DNA of 64,000 nt. It comes from Alopecurus myosuroides. Taxonomy: Eukaryota; Streptophyta; Magnoliopsida; Poales; Poaceae. The DNA is taken from NCBI GenBank assembly GCA_028641055.1, contig CM054062.1, positions 233,752,376-233,816,375 on the forward strand. The letters run 5' to 3'. The translations under genes were made by a program, and so were the position numbers. The notes beneath the pieces are model-generated. The model ran no database searches. It was given only the letters and a program-made list of their open reading frames with translations, and was not told the DNA's origin. Position 1 is the stretch's first letter. Each line of letters begins with the position of its first letter. Positions 9,740 to 20,643 of the stretch are shown in pieces.

Positions 9740-11668
9740 CTAAAACTTGACATTCCCTTCCTTGGAGTCTATGATTGCACCTGTAGTACGAAGAAAAGGT
9801 CTACCCAAAATAATAGGACTAGGGGATTTATCCCCCATATCCATAATAATGAAATCAACGGGTACAAAAGTCATATGCAATTCAATCATAACATCTTTTA
9901 CTTGTTCTATATCATGTTTAGTAGAGTTATCAGTAAGGAAAAATTCAGTTGAGCACTTTTCTAAATTTTCTAGTTCTAGCAATTCATATAATTCTTTAGA
10001 GAGTACCGGTACACTAGAACCTAGATCTAACATAGTATGGTGAATTTCTTTTCCAATTGAAACTAGCACCTTGGGGATCCATGCATCCCAAAGCTTAGGA
10101 GTTATCATGGCCTCATTATTGTACCTAGCAATTTTTTCTTGCAAGACATGATTAGCAATATAAGATCCAAAGCCAGGTTGATTAACATTTATAGTGGGAT
10201 CACTAGCAAATTTTTGTAGAGTAGCAATAAGTTCTTGCAAGCTACTTTTTTCTAAATCAAGCAATGTATCCTTAATTTCAGTAAGCATCATAATTTCCTC
10301 TACTTTACTCTCTAATTTAGCTAGCATGCTTGATTCATCAGGACTAATTTCATCTTTGCTAGCAAGATAAGGCATATATGGAAGTAAATATTCAGGGTAC
10401 TTCACTATTTCATTCAAAGTTTCTTCTAAGCTAGTAGGGACATGCTCACTTGTATTCTCAGCAATATGATCAATATTTTCAATAATAGGAGCAGCAATAG
10501 TAATAGAATTCATTCCTACACTAGGTTGTGCTTGTGGCTTTCCCGCTGACATGCTTAATAGAGTTGCTTGATTATCAGCTAATTTTGACAATGCTTTATC
10601 TAAATTCGAAGATTGAAGTTGCAGTCCTTTAATATCACTACTAATGGATGCAATAGACTTATTTAACTCATGTATCATAGAATTGTGACTAGCAACTTGT
10701 TCCATAAGCAATTTATTAGATTCAGAAATTTCACTAGAAGGCTTCCACTTATTTTCATTAGCATTAGGATATGGAACAAAAGGTTTATTTGGCACATAAG
10801 GAGGTTTACTATATGAATTGTAAGCATTACCAAAAACATTGCTACCATAATTCCTAACAAAATTAACATCCACACTTTCAGAATTACTACCAACTAGCTC
10901 CTGCAAAGGCACATTCTTCATATTTTGTTTATTAATAAAAGCAAGAATAGTGTATATTTTAGAAGACAAATCATTGGTTTCTTCAATTGAGTTTATTTTC
11001 TTAGTGGGATTGGGTGCTCTTTCAGTATTCCATTGACTATAATTTTGCAATATGCTTTCCAATATGCTCTTAGCCTCACCTACAGTTTTACTCATAAAGG
11101 CACCTCCAGCAGCAGAATCAAGTATATTTCTAGACATGTAGTTTAGACCATTATAAAAAGAGTGTAGTATGGTCCATTCATTTAATCCATGTGATGGGCA
11201 TGTTCTAATCATTAATTTAATTATATCCCATGCCATGGCTACATGTTCATTATCATTTTGCCTAAATGAGAGGATATTATTCCTATTTTGCAAAATTTTA
11301 ACGGGAGGATAATATTTCTTAATGAAAGCTTCTTTTAAATCATCCCAAGACTTTATACTAGCTGTAGGTAGTGAAAGTAACCATTCTTTAGCCTTTCCTC
11401 TAAGTGAAAAAGGAAATAATTTCAGTTTTAAAACACTACTTTCCACATTTTTAAATTTTTGCATATCACATATTTCCATGAAATCATGAAGATGCATAGA
11501 GGCATCCTCCATAGCACTACCACCAAATTGCTCTCTAGTAATTAAATTCAATAAACTAGGACTTACTTCATAGCTTTCAGCTTGTATTTCAGGTGTAGTA
11601 ATTGGCCTAGCAATGAATTGGTCATTGGGTGTATTTGTGTAGTCTCTTAATTTAGTTCTATCACCCAT
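9740..11668 (-). CDS. Athila-like gag-protease polyprotein
   Basis: The ORF has 642 codons. Residues about 50-215 are the gag capsid domain (Retrotrans_gag type), recognisable by LHDFMEICDMQKF, LFPFSLRGKAKEWLLSLP and the FIKKYYPP block. The middle (about 215-500) is low-similarity and partly Asn/Ser-rich, without a CCHC zinc knuckle. The C-terminus is a retropepsin with active-site DLGSS at 548-552 and the flap/C-terminal ILGRPFL at 620-626. Gag would form the particle and the protease would cleave it, in the cytoplasm. In-frame codons of the family's usual C-terminal extension continue past the TAG at about 9740 to a TGA near 9653, so the present stop looks like a point mutation. No polymerase follows. 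The start at 11668 (MGDRTKLRDY) is the usual Athila gag start. Confidence 0.9.
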   Translation of the reverse strand: MGDRTKLRDYTNTPNDQFIARPITTPEIQAESYEVSPSLLNLITREQFGGSAMEDASMHLHDFMEICDMQKFKNVESSVLKLKLFPFSLRGKAKEWLLSLPTASIKSWDDLKEAFIKKYYPPVKILQNRNNILSFRQNDNEHVAMAWDIIKLMIRTCPSHGLNEWTILHSFYNGLNYMSRNILDSAAGGAFMSKTVGEAKSILESILQNYSQWNTERAPNPTKKINSIEETNDLSSKIYTILAFINKQNMKNVPLQELVGSNSESVDVNFVRNYGSNVFGNAYNSYSKPPYVPNKPFVPYPNANENKWKPSSEISESNKLLMEQVASHNSMIHELNKSIASISSDIKGLQLQSSNLDKALSKLADNQATLLSMSAGKPQAQPSVGMNSITIAAPIIENIDHIAENTSEHVPTSLEETLNEIVKYPEYLLPYMPYLASKDEISPDESSMLAKLESKVEEIMMLTEIKDTLLDLEKSSLQELIATLQKFASDPTINVNQPGFGSYIANHVLQEKIARYNNEAMITPKLWDAWIPKVLVSIGKEIHHTMLDLGSSVPVLSKELYELLELENLEKCSTEFFLTDNSTKHDIEQVKDVMIELHMTFVPVDFIIMDMGDKSPSPIILGRPFLRTTGAIIDSKEGNVKF

Positions 11669-11689
11669 TTTAACAGTTTTTATGTAGTT

Positions 11690-11997
11690 TTTAATTTTTT
11701 ATGCAAAACAAAAGTAAAGTAACTAGGAAAATTCGAAATACTAAAATAAACTAGATAACTAAATGCAAAACTAAAATGCAAACTAAAATAAAATATGCAA
11801 GACAAAACAAAAACAAGAACAAAAACAAAACAAAAACAAAAACAAGACAAGAAACAAAACAATCTACTTGAAAGAAGGTGGAGATAGAAATGACGGTACT
11901 CACATAGGTGCAACCTCCCCAAGCTTAGGTGTTTGCACACCTTGTTGGCGATGAAGACTTCTTGTGAGCTCCCTTGGACAACTCCTTCACCTATGGC
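11690..11997 (-). other. Leader between PBS and gag, with an A/C-rich microsatellite-like tract
   Basis: This is the untranslated leader of the Athila-like element. From about 11790 to 11860 the plus strand is an irregular run of AAAAC/AAACA words (TTTTG repeats in the RNA sense strand). No gene seen. Confidence 0.75.
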
Positions 11998-12015
11998 TCC
12001 CCGGCAACGGCGCCA
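11998..12015 (-). promoter_or_regulatory. Primer binding site (tRNA-Asp type)
   Basis: On the minus strand TGGCGCCGTTGCCGGGGA lies ten bases after the LTR end (GCCATCA). This string is the well-known Asp-tRNA-type PBS of plant Athila elements. Confidence 0.9.
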
Positions 12016-12025
12016 GAAAAACGCT

Positions 12026-13728
12026 TGATGGCTAGGTTGAGACTCCAAGTGCAGATTGTGTAGCTAGTGGCAAGCCTTCTTCCCCACGAGGGTGACTCGA
12101 GGGTTTATATCGAACTCTTGGGGAGCAAGTATTTCAGCAGTTGTCTTCCAAGCTTCCTCCAGGATCCTGCAAACAAGTAGAGAATTTTGTGCCCTCAACC
12201 TCACCAAGTGGTTGTCAAGCACAAGGTGTGAGACTTCTAAATTGCAATGCAAAACTGAAAGTAAATGTGCAATAATTAAATCTACTACTAAATGCAAATG
12301 AGAAAATAAATATGCAATGGATTGTTTTTGTATTTTTGTGATGCAAGTGGTGATGGAGATAATGTAAATTCGAATTGGAGATGCAAGTAAAGTAAAGTGC
12401 AAGTAAAGTAAATTGCAGCAAAGTAACTAGAGTGTTTTGTTATAATTAAAATAGGACCGGGGTTCATGGTTTCACACTTGCATTCTCTCAAATAAAGTGG
12501 TAGACGGTGGACATAAAGAATTACATGTGAGATTACAATAACATGTTTAACATTGAGTACTTTCATATGGGCATCACGTCCTAGCATAGAGATCTCTACG
12601 GTCATATTGATCCCTCTTATACTCCACCAATATGCGAAATAAATCATAACACCTCGATAATTAAGGAAAAACCAGAGTATAGCTTTAAGCAATGTGACAT
12701 AAGTTGAAGTAAGAACTTACTAGATCTAGTCATGGAGATTGATTAGTGTCACTTCAAATCCCCGGTAACAAGGAACTCCTTTTTATCCCTAGTGAGGTAA
12801 CTAAGAAAGGTTTAACAAAACCTAAGTGGATCGCTGAACTTCTGTCACTTTCACAGCACTAGCCACCCCCCCCCCCGTTACTCCACCTAATGCACCCATC
12901 ACCCCACACACGCTCTCAAGAACTAGATTGATCAAAGCTAGCAAATAAGAACGGGGTACATAAGATACATCTACTCAAATAACTCAAGAGAAACAATTGC
13001 AATCTCAGATTCAATAACTCATAGAAAAGATCCACCACATAGGAATTACAACGGTGCCCGTAATCATGTGAGGTAGCTCATACGGATCTAATTAGTGAAG
13101 CACATACAGAGAGATACAAGTGCTACTTCCACAAACCCATAGCCCTGAGGTGGACTACTCCCTCTTCATGGAGATGTCGATGGAGATGACGTTGGAGGGG
13201 TAGGAGATCACACCGGCGGTGCCCCGCCGGAGTTTTCCCCCTCCAATCTGGAACTTCTGGTCTCTGTTTTGGTGTTTCGGTGTTTCGGCGACGCTCTCCT
13301 CCGTAAGGGCACGGGGGACCCTTTTTATAGTTGGTTTTAGGTCAAGACGGAGTCGGTAAGTCGAAGATGGAAGGAATTGGGGCCAAAAGGGGGCCTCTCA
13401 CGCGGCCAAGGAATCTGGCCGCGTGGAGGGTCCTCTTTTGGGCCTCCTTGCCCAATTCTCGTGGATCCTTCGCCCACAAGTATTCTCCTTGCAAAAAAAC
13501 GATCCCCGCAGATTTTCAGGTGATTTCGCGGAAGTTTGCCCCCTGAAACGTCAAAAATATAGAAAACGGGGTTTCTGACAGGCAGGGTTAATTCCATAAA
13601 AGTTGGGGACTTTGTAATTTAACCCCAAAATACTATAAAACATTGAATTATACCCTTATATGATGCAATATGTAATAGAAAACCATGTGAAAATATGCAA
13701 AATTCATCTATGCATTTTACATGCATCA
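12026..13728 (-). repeat. Complete 5' LTR of the Athila-like element (1703 bp)
   Basis: On the minus strand it starts TGATGCATG (13728) and ends CTAGCCATCA (12026). The first 524 bp match 6755-7289. A strong TATA box, CTATAAAAAG, is at 13321-13330, about 400 bp into the LTR. A homopolymer of C lies near 12867-12878. On its right, at 13729, MULE transposase sequence resumes. Confidence 0.88.
13321..13330 (-). promoter_or_regulatory. TATA box of the Athila-like LTR
   Basis: CTATAAAAAG on the minus strand is a good match to the plant TATA consensus. It is conserved in the truncated second LTR (6871-6880). Confidence 0.6.
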
Positions 13729-14431
13729 GTCGTATACATTCCCTATGCTCCACTCCAGGAAATACAATTTCTACTGCACTCTCTAGACCTTTGCAAGCAT
13801 CTGTATGTATAGCTAAACCTGGGGGTGTGCCTATAATGTTGCGCAACTGCTGCAGAAACCAGACCCAATTTTCGTCAGATTCTGTCTCCAAAACACCAAA
13901 TGTAAGTGGGAATAGCCAGTTGTGTCCATCAACTGTAGAAGCTGCTACTAGCTATCCTCTCCATCTTCCAATCAAATGGGTAGCATCTACAGTCAAATAA
14001 GGTCTGCATCCATCAAGAAACCTCTGCCAACAAGCCTTAAAACATACAAAAGCCCTTCTGAAGCACTCCTTCTCAAATGACTTCCCTTTTATTTTGAATG
14101 GAACTGTATGCTTGTCCATTTCTACAACACTACCTGGATTAGCCATCTCCACTCCAGCTTTGAAGGTGTAAAGCAATTGAAAACTTTCATTCCATTGACC
14201 ATTTATCCTGTCAAGAGCCATTTATTTAGCATTGAAAATCCTCATGTAAGGAATTACAATCTTATACTTGTCAAAAAGCTTCCCTTGGAGTGTTGTTGGA
14301 CCAAGACCAGGTTTTTCCCTCAGCCAATCCAATATTGCTTCTGCCACCCATCGAGTTCTTGCTAGTTTGGATTTTTCCTTCCCCACTCCCCCTCCAGGTG
14401 GACACGTGTGCTTGTGTGGGTTTTTCTTTAT
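13729..14431 (-). pseudogene. MuDR-type (MULE) transposase, exon 2 fragment with stop codons
   Basis: After an acceptor TTTATTTCAG, the minus strand reads IKKNPHKHTCPP and on through KLARTRWVAEAILDWLRE, the FKACWQRFLDG block, YLTVDATHLIGRW (first catalytic Asp) and LAIHTDACKGL (second Asp). This is the MULE transposase core of plant MuDR elements, which cuts DNA at terminal inverted repeats in the nucleus. Two nonsense codons break it: TAA at about 14219-14221 (after RIFNAK) and TAG at about 13949-13951 (after HLIGRWRG). Both positions normally hold a sense codon one base away (GAA, CAG). The frame is cut at 13729 by the Athila-like LTR, so the third catalytic residue (Glu) and the C-terminal zinc knuckle are missing. 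The phase matches exon 1 at 54021. Confidence 0.92.
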
Positions 14432-14471
14432 CTGAAATAAAATAAAAGGGTAAAAATAAGGGATAAGAAAC
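14432..14471 (-). other. 3' part of the MULE intron, split by the LTR array
   Basis: These 40 bases end the intron (acceptor TTTATTTCAG on the minus strand) and include the left TSD copy GAAAC (14467-14471). The 5' part is 53976-54020, so the intron was about 85 bp before insertion. Confidence 0.8.
14467..14471. repeat. Target-site duplication GAAAC, left copy
   Basis: GAAAC lies immediately before LTR copy 1 and is repeated at 53971-53975, immediately after LTR copy 5. No GAAAC duplication occurs at the internal LTR/internal-domain junctions. Confidence 0.92.
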
Positions 14472-16934
14472 TGTGATGACCCAGCACACCACTGCATGTG
14501 TAGTGCGCAAGTCGGTGACATAATACTCACAGAAGGGCTTATCCGTGAATATTACATCTCTCAGAGTGGTACAACAGGAGCACAGCGGGTCCAGGCAAAA
14601 CTATAGGATACAAACCTCATTACAAAACCTTGGGAATCTCCTTGATGAATCAAGAAAATCTCCTGCAAAAGAAACATCAGAAGAAGCAATTCGAAGCTCC
14701 GAGCTGGAGAAGAACTCTAGCTCAGAACTAATCCACTACGGCTGATGTCAGCCCTATTCTATGGCTAGTAAATGCTAAGTCCAAGAATGGACTCTACCTA
14801 CACCTTGATAGCTTCTCCTCCATCAGCGTTGTTGGTGATGATGCTTTACTGGCTAAGTAGTATAAGACTCCACCTAGCTTTATAAGACAAAGATGGCTTC
14901 ACGATGACGACTTCCATAGGCTTCAACTCTAAGCAAGGGGTCAAACGGGATAGAATGAGTAACGAGCGTTACTCAGCAAGTTCATGATATATAGTGGGTG
15001 GTTGATGCACTAACTACAGCTTTAGACTCGAAAGAGTCATAAAGTAATGCAAGGTTTTGTAAAACTTTCTTCAAGAGGTTGCTTTTAATTCTGAAAACTA
15101 TGCCCGCCATTCTTCACAGGATTAGAACTTTCATGGAGTTGCCTTTCCTGCGGCGTTCGCAGCTCCTTCCCGGAACAAGGGGTAACATGCCACATCCTTT
15201 TACACTCTGCAGAGGTGCGTTACTTTACCCATGGACGACCAAGACCATGTTGCACAACCAGGCGATCGTTCCTGTCCACGCCCACTCAGGTGTGGGGCCC
15301 GGTAGTTGGTCCAAGCCAAACCGTGCTTCTCCGCACAACGCATGCCCACCCATTTCTGCCAGCAGGTTGAACGCCTGATTCCACCCCTCACGATGGATAT
15401 CTACGCGCCCCTGGCAGACACTCATAGACCCCAGAGTCCGTGGGACGTAAGGGCTCCCACCCATGTGCATGTAGTCTCGCAAGACCTACAGCGTACGTCT
15501 CTGGCGCGTCCGTTGACATGCGAACGAGAAAAGTATCACGGTTGACTTACTCCCCCCATAGAAGATCCATGGTCAACGCGAATTTACGGCGCAAGAATCC
15601 TGACGGCAGTTGTTGTTAATTCCTAGGTAATACGTTCCCATGCAGATGGAACCTTCCTTTGACCTATTCATCTTACCATGGTTCCATCCGCCCACCACAT
15701 AGAACACTACCACTCGGGTAGTCATTCAGGTAGTCATATTATTATAAAAATAGGATCATGCATTCTTTTGAGGGTAGGTGATAATACAATAGGGTTTTTG
15801 CAAATAGTTTGTTATGAAGTACTGCAAAGGATATGAGCAAGTGATGAACTTGCCTGAGATTGAAATAACCATAATAATAATCCAGGTCTTCAGGGTTCGA
15901 GGGTCGCGTAGAGAAATCCAAACATCTGAAAGATAGCAAAGTAGTCCCGGTAAGGACTACAGGAAACACTGGCAAGATGATACATGCATAGTAATGAGAT
16001 GCATCGCGAAATACCCTGGAAAATACCCCAGCTTACAAGTGTAAGCCACGTTTGATACGGTATCGTAATCACACAGGTCTTAGGTGAATGATTTCATTAT
16101 TTGTGGTGATGTGGTTATTAGTTCTTTTAGACTTACATGTGTTTCACTTTTACTTAGCAAACCATTGTTATCATGTTGAGGTAGAAGTGTTTATTACTTG
16201 ATTAGATAACAAAACAATAACACATAGAAAACAATTATTAAAAAGATAGCAGACATATTTTATTTCATATTTTAGAGTGTAGAGCTTATGTCAAAGGTTG
16301 AATGAAAAATGAGTAACTAATACAACCAATTCTATTATCACATAACTTGCTATTGCCATGTGATGATAGGTTTAGTAGATGTGAAAATATGAGGGTTTTA
16401 TTCATTAGAAAAACAATATTTATAGTAATTCCAATATTATAGAATTTCCATTATGCCCTTTAAAACAATTTTATAAGTTGAACAAATGTTTTATGTTTAA
16501 CATATTTGAATTGGAAATGCTTTTCTCTTTAATTTGATATCTCATTTGAATTATTCTGAAAATATTTGAATAAGATTTTAATTTATTGATTTTAAATGAA
16601 TTAAAGGATAAGGCAAAATATTGCACCCATGAAAACATGGTCAAATGACCTTAAAAACATCATAGATGAGTTGTATATGTTATTTGGAGCATTTTGGTAT
16701 ATAACTTGTATTTTTCTGATTTTATGAATTATTTCTTATTTTTCTCAATTTTAAATGATTTAAATTAATTAAGGAAAATGTTTAATTTTAAACTTTATCA
16801 AATTATTTTTAAAAGTTGATAAATAAATAGGTTTTATTTTTCTGAACACAAATATATTTTATTTACATTTTTCTGATATGTAAATTAAAAGTTATTGCTT
16901 TAATAAGATTTATTCTTTTTCTGCCTTTTTAAAT

Positions 16935-17025
16935 TGACAGGTGGGACCCACCTGTCATATATGATTTAATAAAAAGAGAAAAGAACAGGATAATGCTCCT
17001 GACGTCATGCTGACGTCAGGGTGAC
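16935..17025. promoter_or_regulatory. Promoter-like motifs in the LTR: 23-bp palindrome and paired TGACGTCA boxes
   Basis: A perfect 23-base palindrome centred on the A of GTGGGACCCAC spans 16935-16957. Two TGACGTCA (bZIP/as-1 type) sites lie at 17000-17007 and 17011-17018. GTGGGACCCACCTGTC is a frequent string in grass promoters. The set recurs in every LTR copy (for example palindrome at 24945-24967 in copy 2); copy 5 has one base changed in the palindrome arm (GACACGTGG). Whether it acts as a promoter is inference. Confidence 0.45.
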
Positions 17026-17039
17026 ATCACCACGGGAGG

Positions 17040-17710
17040 GGATTCCTCCAATTCGGATGAAATCCGTGGATTCCGTTCGAATTAATGAATTCCTTCGCAG
17101 CCATTCGATTGAGACGCTCACAGGGAATCAATAGGTGGCGGCGCCGCTGCCTGGTAGTCACCGGAGTGGCCACGGCGAGCAATGGCGCGGCGGCGGCGTA
17201 CGGTCTCCGGCGAGGAAGCGGTTTCGACTGTAATTAAAGGAACAGAGGACATGGTGAGGTGAATAAGCTCACCCTGATCGCCGTGGAGCAAGCGAGGAAG
17301 CACGGAGAGGTCGGTAACGACGGCGACGTCAAGAATTGGCCGGCGGCCGGAGTTGGAGGAGAGGACTCGATTCGGCCCCCTCAAAGCTTCCCAGCAAACG
17401 AGACTTGCGTGAGGGGTAGAGGACGGTGAGGCAAAGCTCCAGGTGGCTTCGGTTTTCTCTGGGACGGCCGGAGTCGACGGCGGCGTGCGGCGGCCGTATG
17501 GGTTAGGGTTAGGGTTTTCCTTTCGAGCTCGTACAGAGAGAGAGAGCAAGCGAGGGAGAGCGAGTGAGGAGAGGAAGAGAGACACGGCATCGGGCTCCTT
17601 CTTATCCTCGACGAGGCGGCCAAGCAAGACGTGGCAGAGATGGTGTTGCCACGGCGTTGCTCCTCCTCTGCCTTCTGGCAGAGGTAGAAGAAAGGAGAAT
17701 TAAACGCCAA
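17040..17710 (-). other. GC-rich cassette inside the LTR with 5'UTR-like features
   Basis: This 0.67-kb block is strongly GC-rich within otherwise AT-rich LTR sequence. On the minus strand it has a CT-rich tract (CTCTCTCTCTCTGTACGAGC, near 17530-17550) followed by AACCCTAACCCTAACCC (telo-box-like) and then GCCGCCG-rich sequence, an arrangement typical of plant 5' untranslated regions. A 169-codon minus ORF (17118-17627) and overlapping ORFs of 109 and 86 codons run through it; none has a domain I recognise, and such ORFs are expected by chance in GC-rich DNA. Equivalent blocks: 25051-25721, 33059-33729, 41067-41737, 50383-51053. It may be the LTR's own transcription start region or a captured gene 5' end. 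Confidence 0.5.
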
Positions 17711-20092
17711 ATTTCGATACCCCCCTGCAAGTTCTAAAATTTACGGATAGGTCCCTCTGTCTTAAAAACTGAGAAGAAACTCTTGTTTTCTGGACATTTT
17801 TGTGAACATAAAAATAATAAAAATCAGTTTTGGAATCCTTATTGAATTTCCAAGCTCACCATATTTTTATTTTTCAATTTTGAGCAAGATTTGAATTTTA
17901 TACTTAGGGTGCTAGATTAAGTGAATTTTGTTATTTCTCACCATTTATTTGATTAAATGGATTTAAAATTATTTTAGGCATGATTATTATGATCGAACAC
18001 AATAATCATGTGGTTAACAAAGTGGTGTAATCATAATTGGACAAATTTGGATACAATCCCTTTTGGAAAATAGTTTGATAACACTACATAGTGGTGTTTT
18101 TATGTGTTATGGAAAATTCACCAAACATGGAATATTCTTCCAAGTCCTACACAATACTTTGGTTAGCAAATGTACTTGTTTTGTTTTATAAAACTTTGTA
18201 GTTTTCATAACTGAGCTCTTCACAATTTTAATTGAAATTCTCTTAGGAAAGAGTTTGGTAAATTACTTAGTAGTGTTTTTCTTTTATGAATTGTTCATAA
18301 AATCACCATGTAGGGAGTTTTATTCTAGAGCATGCCAAATGATTTTAGTGGATGAATAGACTTGTTTTCCTTCATGTATCTTTGTGTTTTTTATAGTCCT
18401 TGATTAAATGGAAACATGTGTGGCTTTGGAACCTTGTTGGTTGGTTTTCCACACAAGTTCCAAGTATGGCTTTTATGCTCTGTTGGTTTTATAACATGTA
18501 TTTAGTTGCATACTTATGAATAAATGAATTTTTGTTATTACACTTTTGTCTTATGGATGAGAATGATCTGAAAATAAGGTGTTCATCTTGCTACCATTAA
18601 CCTCCACATATCACAGACATGTGGATGTAATGGCTTCTTATTATATCATACTTAATAATTGTTTTCCCTTGAAGTGATTATTAATTGTTCCCTTACTGAG
18701 GCAGTGTTGCTTCTTGTGGTCTTCTGTTGCTTGATGTTCTTCTCTCTAGTAGACACTAGTCTTCTGTTTTCACCTTGTATCAATTGCAAGTAATATCATC
18801 TCTTGGATTCAATCTTCAACTATCTCACCCTTGTGGTGGGAACCAACAGTTATTCCAAGCAAAGATTTTTCTTAGATAATTAGATTGTGGTTTCTTGTTT
18901 CCTTGGTGTTATTCTTTCTGTTGGTTGATGATAAAAGGAGTGTAGGTGTAGTTTATAACATCAGTTAGCCTTAAGCATATAAGAAGAATCTGTTGACAAG
19001 TTTGCAAGACTTGCCCTCAAATACCTTTTCATATACAAATGACTGATAGATACAAGATTATCAAACCTTATGTTTATTTTTATATGACACTCAATTGTTA
19101 GAGCCTACAAAAGTGATTTGTTAACAAGGTTGCAAACTTGTTTCCAAACTACTTCTATATAACACCAACATTAGAATACCACACTATTTCAAGAGGTTAA
19201 TAAGTTCAGATCAAGTTATAAGAGTTTCCAAGTACTCTTATAATAGCTTAGAGTAGCACTTCTAGCACACTCTAAATAATCTTCTTGAAGCTCTTCCTGT
19301 GATAGTTCCTCCTTTCTTGTGAGTTGCTTCTCTTGCAGAATGATTTAGAGAAGATTGGGAGATAACCAGATAGAAATGATCTAGACAGAGTAATAAGATC
19401 TAGGTTAAGAGTTAGTTCAACTTTTATTCTTGTTTCATATACTTCTTATTTTGTTTCCCATAGGATAGGTACTTGGTTCATACATGATTAGTTTTACTTA
19501 GCTTTCCATTAAATTCCTCTAATAGAGGTTATAACTTGTTGTTATTCTTTACTTGTATCCAGAGGTACTTTAGTTGTTGAATATTGATATAGATAGAAAT
19601 GTGGAGTGTTGGTGAAATGGAAATTTAAGATTATAAGTTAATCAAATGGTTCATTGATGTGTTAAGATTTCTTATGCTCACTTGTATGAGATGATTAAAA
19701 CAATGAGCATGTGGAAGTTATTGGGTTTAATGACTTATGTCATAGTTGTTATTTGTTCTCCCAGGTATTATGATCTACTTTATATTCATCACTTTATTAA
19801 CTATGTCATTCATAATGCAGATATAGAGATTTGGGAATATCAGGTGTGATGTTCAAGGTTTAGAAGTAGTTTAAGAAGATTAATTTCTTCTTTTAGATAC
19901 TTATTTTATGGTTGAGGAGATATGTACATATTCGATAAATATGTTAATAAAATTATTATGTCATTTCCCACTTGTGGGGTTTAAGTTAATACTTGTTTGT
20001 ATCACTTATGTTCTATTGAAACTTTGTTATTTACTTGTGATGGTTCACTTATTAGTTACTAAATAATTTGGAAAGATGTGGTGTGAATGGTT

Positions 20093-20272
20093 GATAACTT
20101 AAAGAGTTATTGTGTTACAGAACCTATAATATTTGTTGATGAGATTATTCCATCAAGCATTTCTAACTTGTGGAAATTATTTGATAACTTAGGTAGTTCA
20201 TGTTTTAGAGAGTCTAAAATATTTGTTGATGAGACTATTCCACCAAGCATTACTAACTTGTGGAAGTGTGGT
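20093..20272. repeat. Imperfect 90-bp tandem duplication inside the LTR
   Basis: Two units begin GATAACTTA at 20093 and 20183. Both carry ATTTGTTGATGAGA, ATTCCA and ACTTGTGGAA in register. The period is exactly 90 bp, so a short 63-codon plus-strand ORF contains two 30-residue repeats, but I see no sign that it is a gene. The same duplication occurs in all LTR copies (28101, 36109, 45425 and 53436 approximately). Confidence 0.8.
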
Positions 20273-20627
20273 CATTAGTTATGAGATTTGGATACTCACC
20301 CCTCTTTGAGTTCTAGGTATCTAGTAAATCATCCCAAGTCACAAATAGACTTGTGGTTGAAGTTGTTGAGAGTTTGTGTTGGTCACAACCAATCATGGTT
20401 TGTGTTATCAGGTGATTTGATTTCTTAAGATACTTGTTATAAAGATCACTCCAAATGTACTCCTGACCAGATGAACTAGACCTATTTCATCATGTCAAGT
20501 GAAACTTTGGTCACTTTGATTCGTTTAAACTTTCGCGCCAAAATTTCCCGTATTTTTAGATGCATGCTTTGCAAATGCACATATTAAATTTAGATCCTTA
20601 TAACCTCCCAAACACTGGGATGTTACA

Positions 20628-20643
20628 GTATTCCCCCCTTAAC
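20628..20643 (-). promoter_or_regulatory. Polypurine tract, internal domain 1
   Basis: On the minus strand GTTAAGGGGGGAATAC directly precedes the LTR start TGTAACATCCC. It is preceded by TTCGGGACGAAGTTC, the usual 3' end of Tekay-type elements. Equivalents are at 28636-28651, 36644-36659 and 45960-45975. Confidence 0.88.

Larger units (their letters stand above)
6755..13728 (-). mobile_element. Non-autonomous Athila-like Ty3/Gypsy element (gag-protease only), 3' LTR truncated by insertion
   Basis: Order on the minus strand: 5' LTR (12026-13728), Asp-type PBS (11998-12015), A/T-rich leader, gag-protease (9740-11668), about 2.4 kb of non-coding DNA, PPT (7290-7305), then the first 535 bp of the 3' LTR (6755-7289). 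The rest of the 3' LTR is displaced to the left by the Tat element. No reverse transcriptase or integrase exists between the protease and the PPT, so the element depends on enzymes from elsewhere. The protease-proximal end and the GGGAGGCAACCCGG box on the minus strand near 9590-9605 are typical of Athila/Sabrina-like grass elements. It interrupts the MULE transposase reading frame at 13729. Confidence 0.9.
14472..20627 (-). repeat. LTR copy 1 of the array (3'-most LTR), 6156 bp
   Basis: It is bounded on the left by the TSD and on the right by the PPT of internal domain 1. It differs from all other copies near 16418-16440, where a stretch is 15 bp shorter and altered in sequence. It shares the longer ATTATTATG form near 19955 with copies 4 and 5. 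It contains the GC-rich cassette (17040-17710) and the 90-bp duplication (20093-20272). Apart from these I see no gene; the ORFs of up to 169 codons have no recognisable domain. Confidence 0.95.

Noticed and set aside
14545..15545. Several ORFs of 60-99 codons repeated at an 8-kb spacing, first read as a tandem gene family
   Set aside because: They lie inside the LTRs, overlap on opposite strands and carry no known motif; the spacing is that of the LTR plus internal domain.
17500..17520. GGGTTAGGGTTAGGG as an interstitial telomere
   Set aside because: It is too short and of the wrong unit for plant telomeres (TTTAGGG); it fits a telo-box in a 5'UTR-like context.
17118..17627. 169-codon ORF repeated in all five LTRs as a possible conserved gene
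   Set aside because: Its repetition follows from the recent tandem duplication, it overlaps other ORFs on both strands in GC-rich DNA, and it has no recognisable domain or codon pattern.
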